This document shows, piece after piece, positions 23,385 through 24,622 of a DNA stretch of 24,622 nucleotides. Numbering within the stretch: position 1 is the stretch's first letter; each line of letters starts with the position of its first letter. The stretch spans positions 1 to 24,622 of the forward strand of contig DATJHM010000340.1 of NCBI GenBank assembly GCA_035493895.1, written 5' to 3'. A program made the position numbers and the translations under genes. Origin of the DNA: DATJHM01 sp035493895 (GTDB lineage Bacteria > Chloroflexota > Ktedonobacteria > Ktedonobacterales > Ktedonobacteraceae). The notes below the pieces were generated by a model, which was given only the letters and a program-made list of their open reading frames with translations, made no database searches and was not told the DNA's origin.

Positions 23385-24116
23385 ATGCAGATACGCTTTG
23401 CTGAAAAACGTATCCTGGTCACTGGCGCGGGCAAGGGCATCGGGCGTGAAATCTCGCTGCTCCTGGCCCGCCTCGGCGCCACTGTCATTGCGGTCAGTCG
23501 TTCCGCTGAAGATCTGGCGTCATTGCATGCCGAAATTGGCGGCGAGACGATTGTTGCCGATCTTACCAGCGTTGAGGGGGCGCGCTCGGCTGCTGAACAG
23601 GCGGGACGCGTCGATCTGCTGGTGAATAACGCCGGAATCTCTATTCCGCAATCGTTTCTGGAAACCAGCGTTGAGGCGTTTGATGCCACGCTGGCAGTCA
23701 ATGTACGCGCTGTTATGCTTATTTCGCAGATTGTCGCGCGTGGTATGATTGAGCGAGGTCAGGGGGGAGCGATTGTCAATCTGTCATCGCAAGCTTCCAT
23801 GATCGGGCTGCTCGATCACACGGCCTATTGTGCCTCCAAGGGCGCGCTCGACCAGCTCACGCGTGTGATGGCGCTGGAACTGGGGCCACATCAGATTCGC
23901 GTCAACGCCGTCAATCCTACGGTGACGCTGACTCCGATGGGCGAGATGGCCTGGAGCGATCCTGCGAAAAGCGGCCCGATGAAGGCCAGAATACCGCTCG
24001 GACGCTTCGCTAAACCGCTCGATGTGGCGCACGCGGTCGCCTATCTGCTGAGCGAGCAGGCCGATATGATCACCGGGACTATGTTGCCCGTCGACGGTGG
24101 TTTTCTCGCGGTCTGA
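23385..24116 (+). CDS. SDR oxidoreductase, L-xylulose reductase (DCXR)-like
   Basis: This 243-aa classical short-chain dehydrogenase has the cofactor motif TGAGKGIG (13-20), NNAG (81-84) and the catalytic Ser135, Tyr148 and Lys152 (TAYCASKGAL). The C-terminal block VNPTVTLTPMG ... WSDP ... RIPLGRFAKP ... TLPVDGGF-type ending (MLPVDGGF, 233-240) closely resembles the dicarbonyl/L-xylulose reductase group, which reduces L-xylulose to xylitol. Arg39 and nearby residues after the second strand (AVSRS) suggest NADPH preference. ATG 23385 has ACGAGG (23372-23377) 7 nt upstream; a GTG at 23379 is less likely. It is the last gene of the sugar operon. No kinase follows. Confidence 0.85.
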   Translation: MQIRFAEKRILVTGAGKGIGREISLLLARLGATVIAVSRSAEDLASLHAEIGGETIVADLTSVEGARSAAEQAGRVDLLVNNAGISIPQSFLETSVEAFDATLAVNVRAVMLISQIVARGMIERGQGGAIVNLSSQASMIGLLDHTAYCASKGALDQLTRVMALELGPHQIRVNAVNPTVTLTPMGEMAWSDPAKSGPMKARIPLGRFAKPLDVAHAVAYLLSEQADMITGTMLPVDGGFLAV

Positions 24117-24356
24117 TCGACACATTTTATTTTTTGTGAAGAAACACTGTTTGTTTCAAAGCTTGAGTGTGCAGGCGCTTTTTCTACAAGTTCGCGTGAA
24201 AGGGGAGAGATGGCCTGCGCGCTCAATATCCGTGATCGATCTTTGTCCAATTGTCGTTGCTATGAGCAAATCCATAGTTTATGATACAATATTCATGTTG
24301 AGCGGCAAATCGTACCATATGCTGTGCGGCCGATAGAATCATACTGGTAAGGTAAA
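24117..24356 (+). promoter_or_regulatory. Spacer with a candidate promoter for the last gene
   Basis: The 240-nt spacer has no convincing gene. A possible promoter is TTGCTA (24257-24262), 17 nt, TATGAT (24280-24285), with an alternative -10 TACAAT (24285-24290). The T-rich stretch at about 24125-24135 has no stable hairpin before it, so I do not call a terminator. Confidence 0.35.
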
Positions 24357-24622
24357 ATGGCCACCGACAGAAAAGAAACGGAACAGAGATTGCACTGGTA
24401 TAAGCCAGAGCGTTGTTCTATCTGTACCAATTTCACCTGGTTTCATCCAATTGTGGTCGAGGAGCCAGTTGAGGCGCCAGAACCACGTTTTACATGGCTG
24501 CTCTGTAAGCCCTGCCATACGGCACTGCTCGAAGAATTGAGCCGTTCTTCCATCAATTCGTCGATACGATTGCGTATCGCGATGGGCTTTGTTGCCGCAG
24601 AACGCTCGCCCAATGCCTATGC
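24357..24622 (+). CDS. Small Cys-pair protein, partial at window end
   Basis: A frame begins at ATG 24357 after GGTAAGGTAAA and runs off the window after 88 codons. It has CSIC (Cys20, Cys23) and CKPC followed by His (Cys50, Cys53, His54), a spacing that suggests a zinc ribbon, with a hydrophobic and proline-rich stretch between. It was missed as a complete frame because its stop lies beyond 24622. No family is recognised. It is probably an independent gene with its own promoter. Confidence 0.6.
   Translation, partial: MATDRKETEQRLHWYKPERCSICTNFTWFHPIVVEEPVEAPEPRFTWLLCKPCHTALLEELSRSSINSSIRLRIAMGFVAAERSPNAY

Noticed and set aside
24210..24284. 24-codon frame after AGGGGAG, a possible leader peptide
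   Set aside because: The ribosome site is only about 2 nt from the ATG, and nothing downstream looks like an attenuator.

Overview
The window looks like a Gram-positive-type (monoderm) soil bacterium of the Chloroflexota, most probably a Ktedonobacteria relative. This is inferred from three things: a pel-type exopolysaccharide cluster with no outer-membrane genes, the adjacent SNF2 helicase and SWIM-finger genes, and lipobox-bearing extracellular proteins. No rRNA or other phylogenetic marker is present, so the assignment stays tentative. I see no tRNA, rRNA, CRISPR array or insertion sequence.

Positions 62-8044 (minus strand) form one tight operon, read pelD, pelE, pelF, pelG, a PelA-type deacetylase, then a GH114 glycoside hydrolase. 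It encodes a Pel-like cationic galactosaminoglycan: an inner-membrane scaffold (PelD, PelE), a cytosolic polymerising glycosyltransferase (PelF), a flippase-like membrane protein (PelG), and two separate surface enzymes that in Pseudomonas are domains of one PelA protein. PelB and PelC are absent, as expected without an outer membrane. PelD stops after its GAF domain and lacks the degenerate GGDEF domain that binds cyclic di-GMP in Pseudomonas.

Positions 8045-8672 are an AT-rich divergent regulatory region with two GGTAA dyads, a 25-bp interrupted palindrome and a 13-bp direct repeat. On the plus strand follow an internally deleted GlmS (residues 1 to about 135 joined in frame to the last roughly 30 residues) and a WbpP-like UDP-sugar 4-epimerase. 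The epimerase is plausibly the UDP-GalNAc supplier for the polymer.

Positions 10214-15392 hold a spacer with a dyad and promoter-like element, a large SNF2-family ATPase, a SWIM zinc-finger protein, a small Ala/Leu repeat protein and a terminator-like hairpin.

Positions 15490-24116 are a sugar-catabolic locus: a LacI-family regulator behind a sigma-A-like promoter with two identical operators, a complete ribose-type ABC importer (binding lipoprotein, dual ATPase, permease), a PMI-like cupin protein, an RbsD/FucU mutarotase, a xylitol-dehydrogenase-like MDR and an L-xylulose-reductase-like SDR. Together they suggest import of a rare pentose or pentitol and conversion through L-xylulose and xylitol to D-xylulose. 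Hairpins at 16717-16782 and 17829-17862 may set different expression levels for regulator, binding protein and ATPase. The window ends inside a small Cys-pair protein gene (24357 onward).
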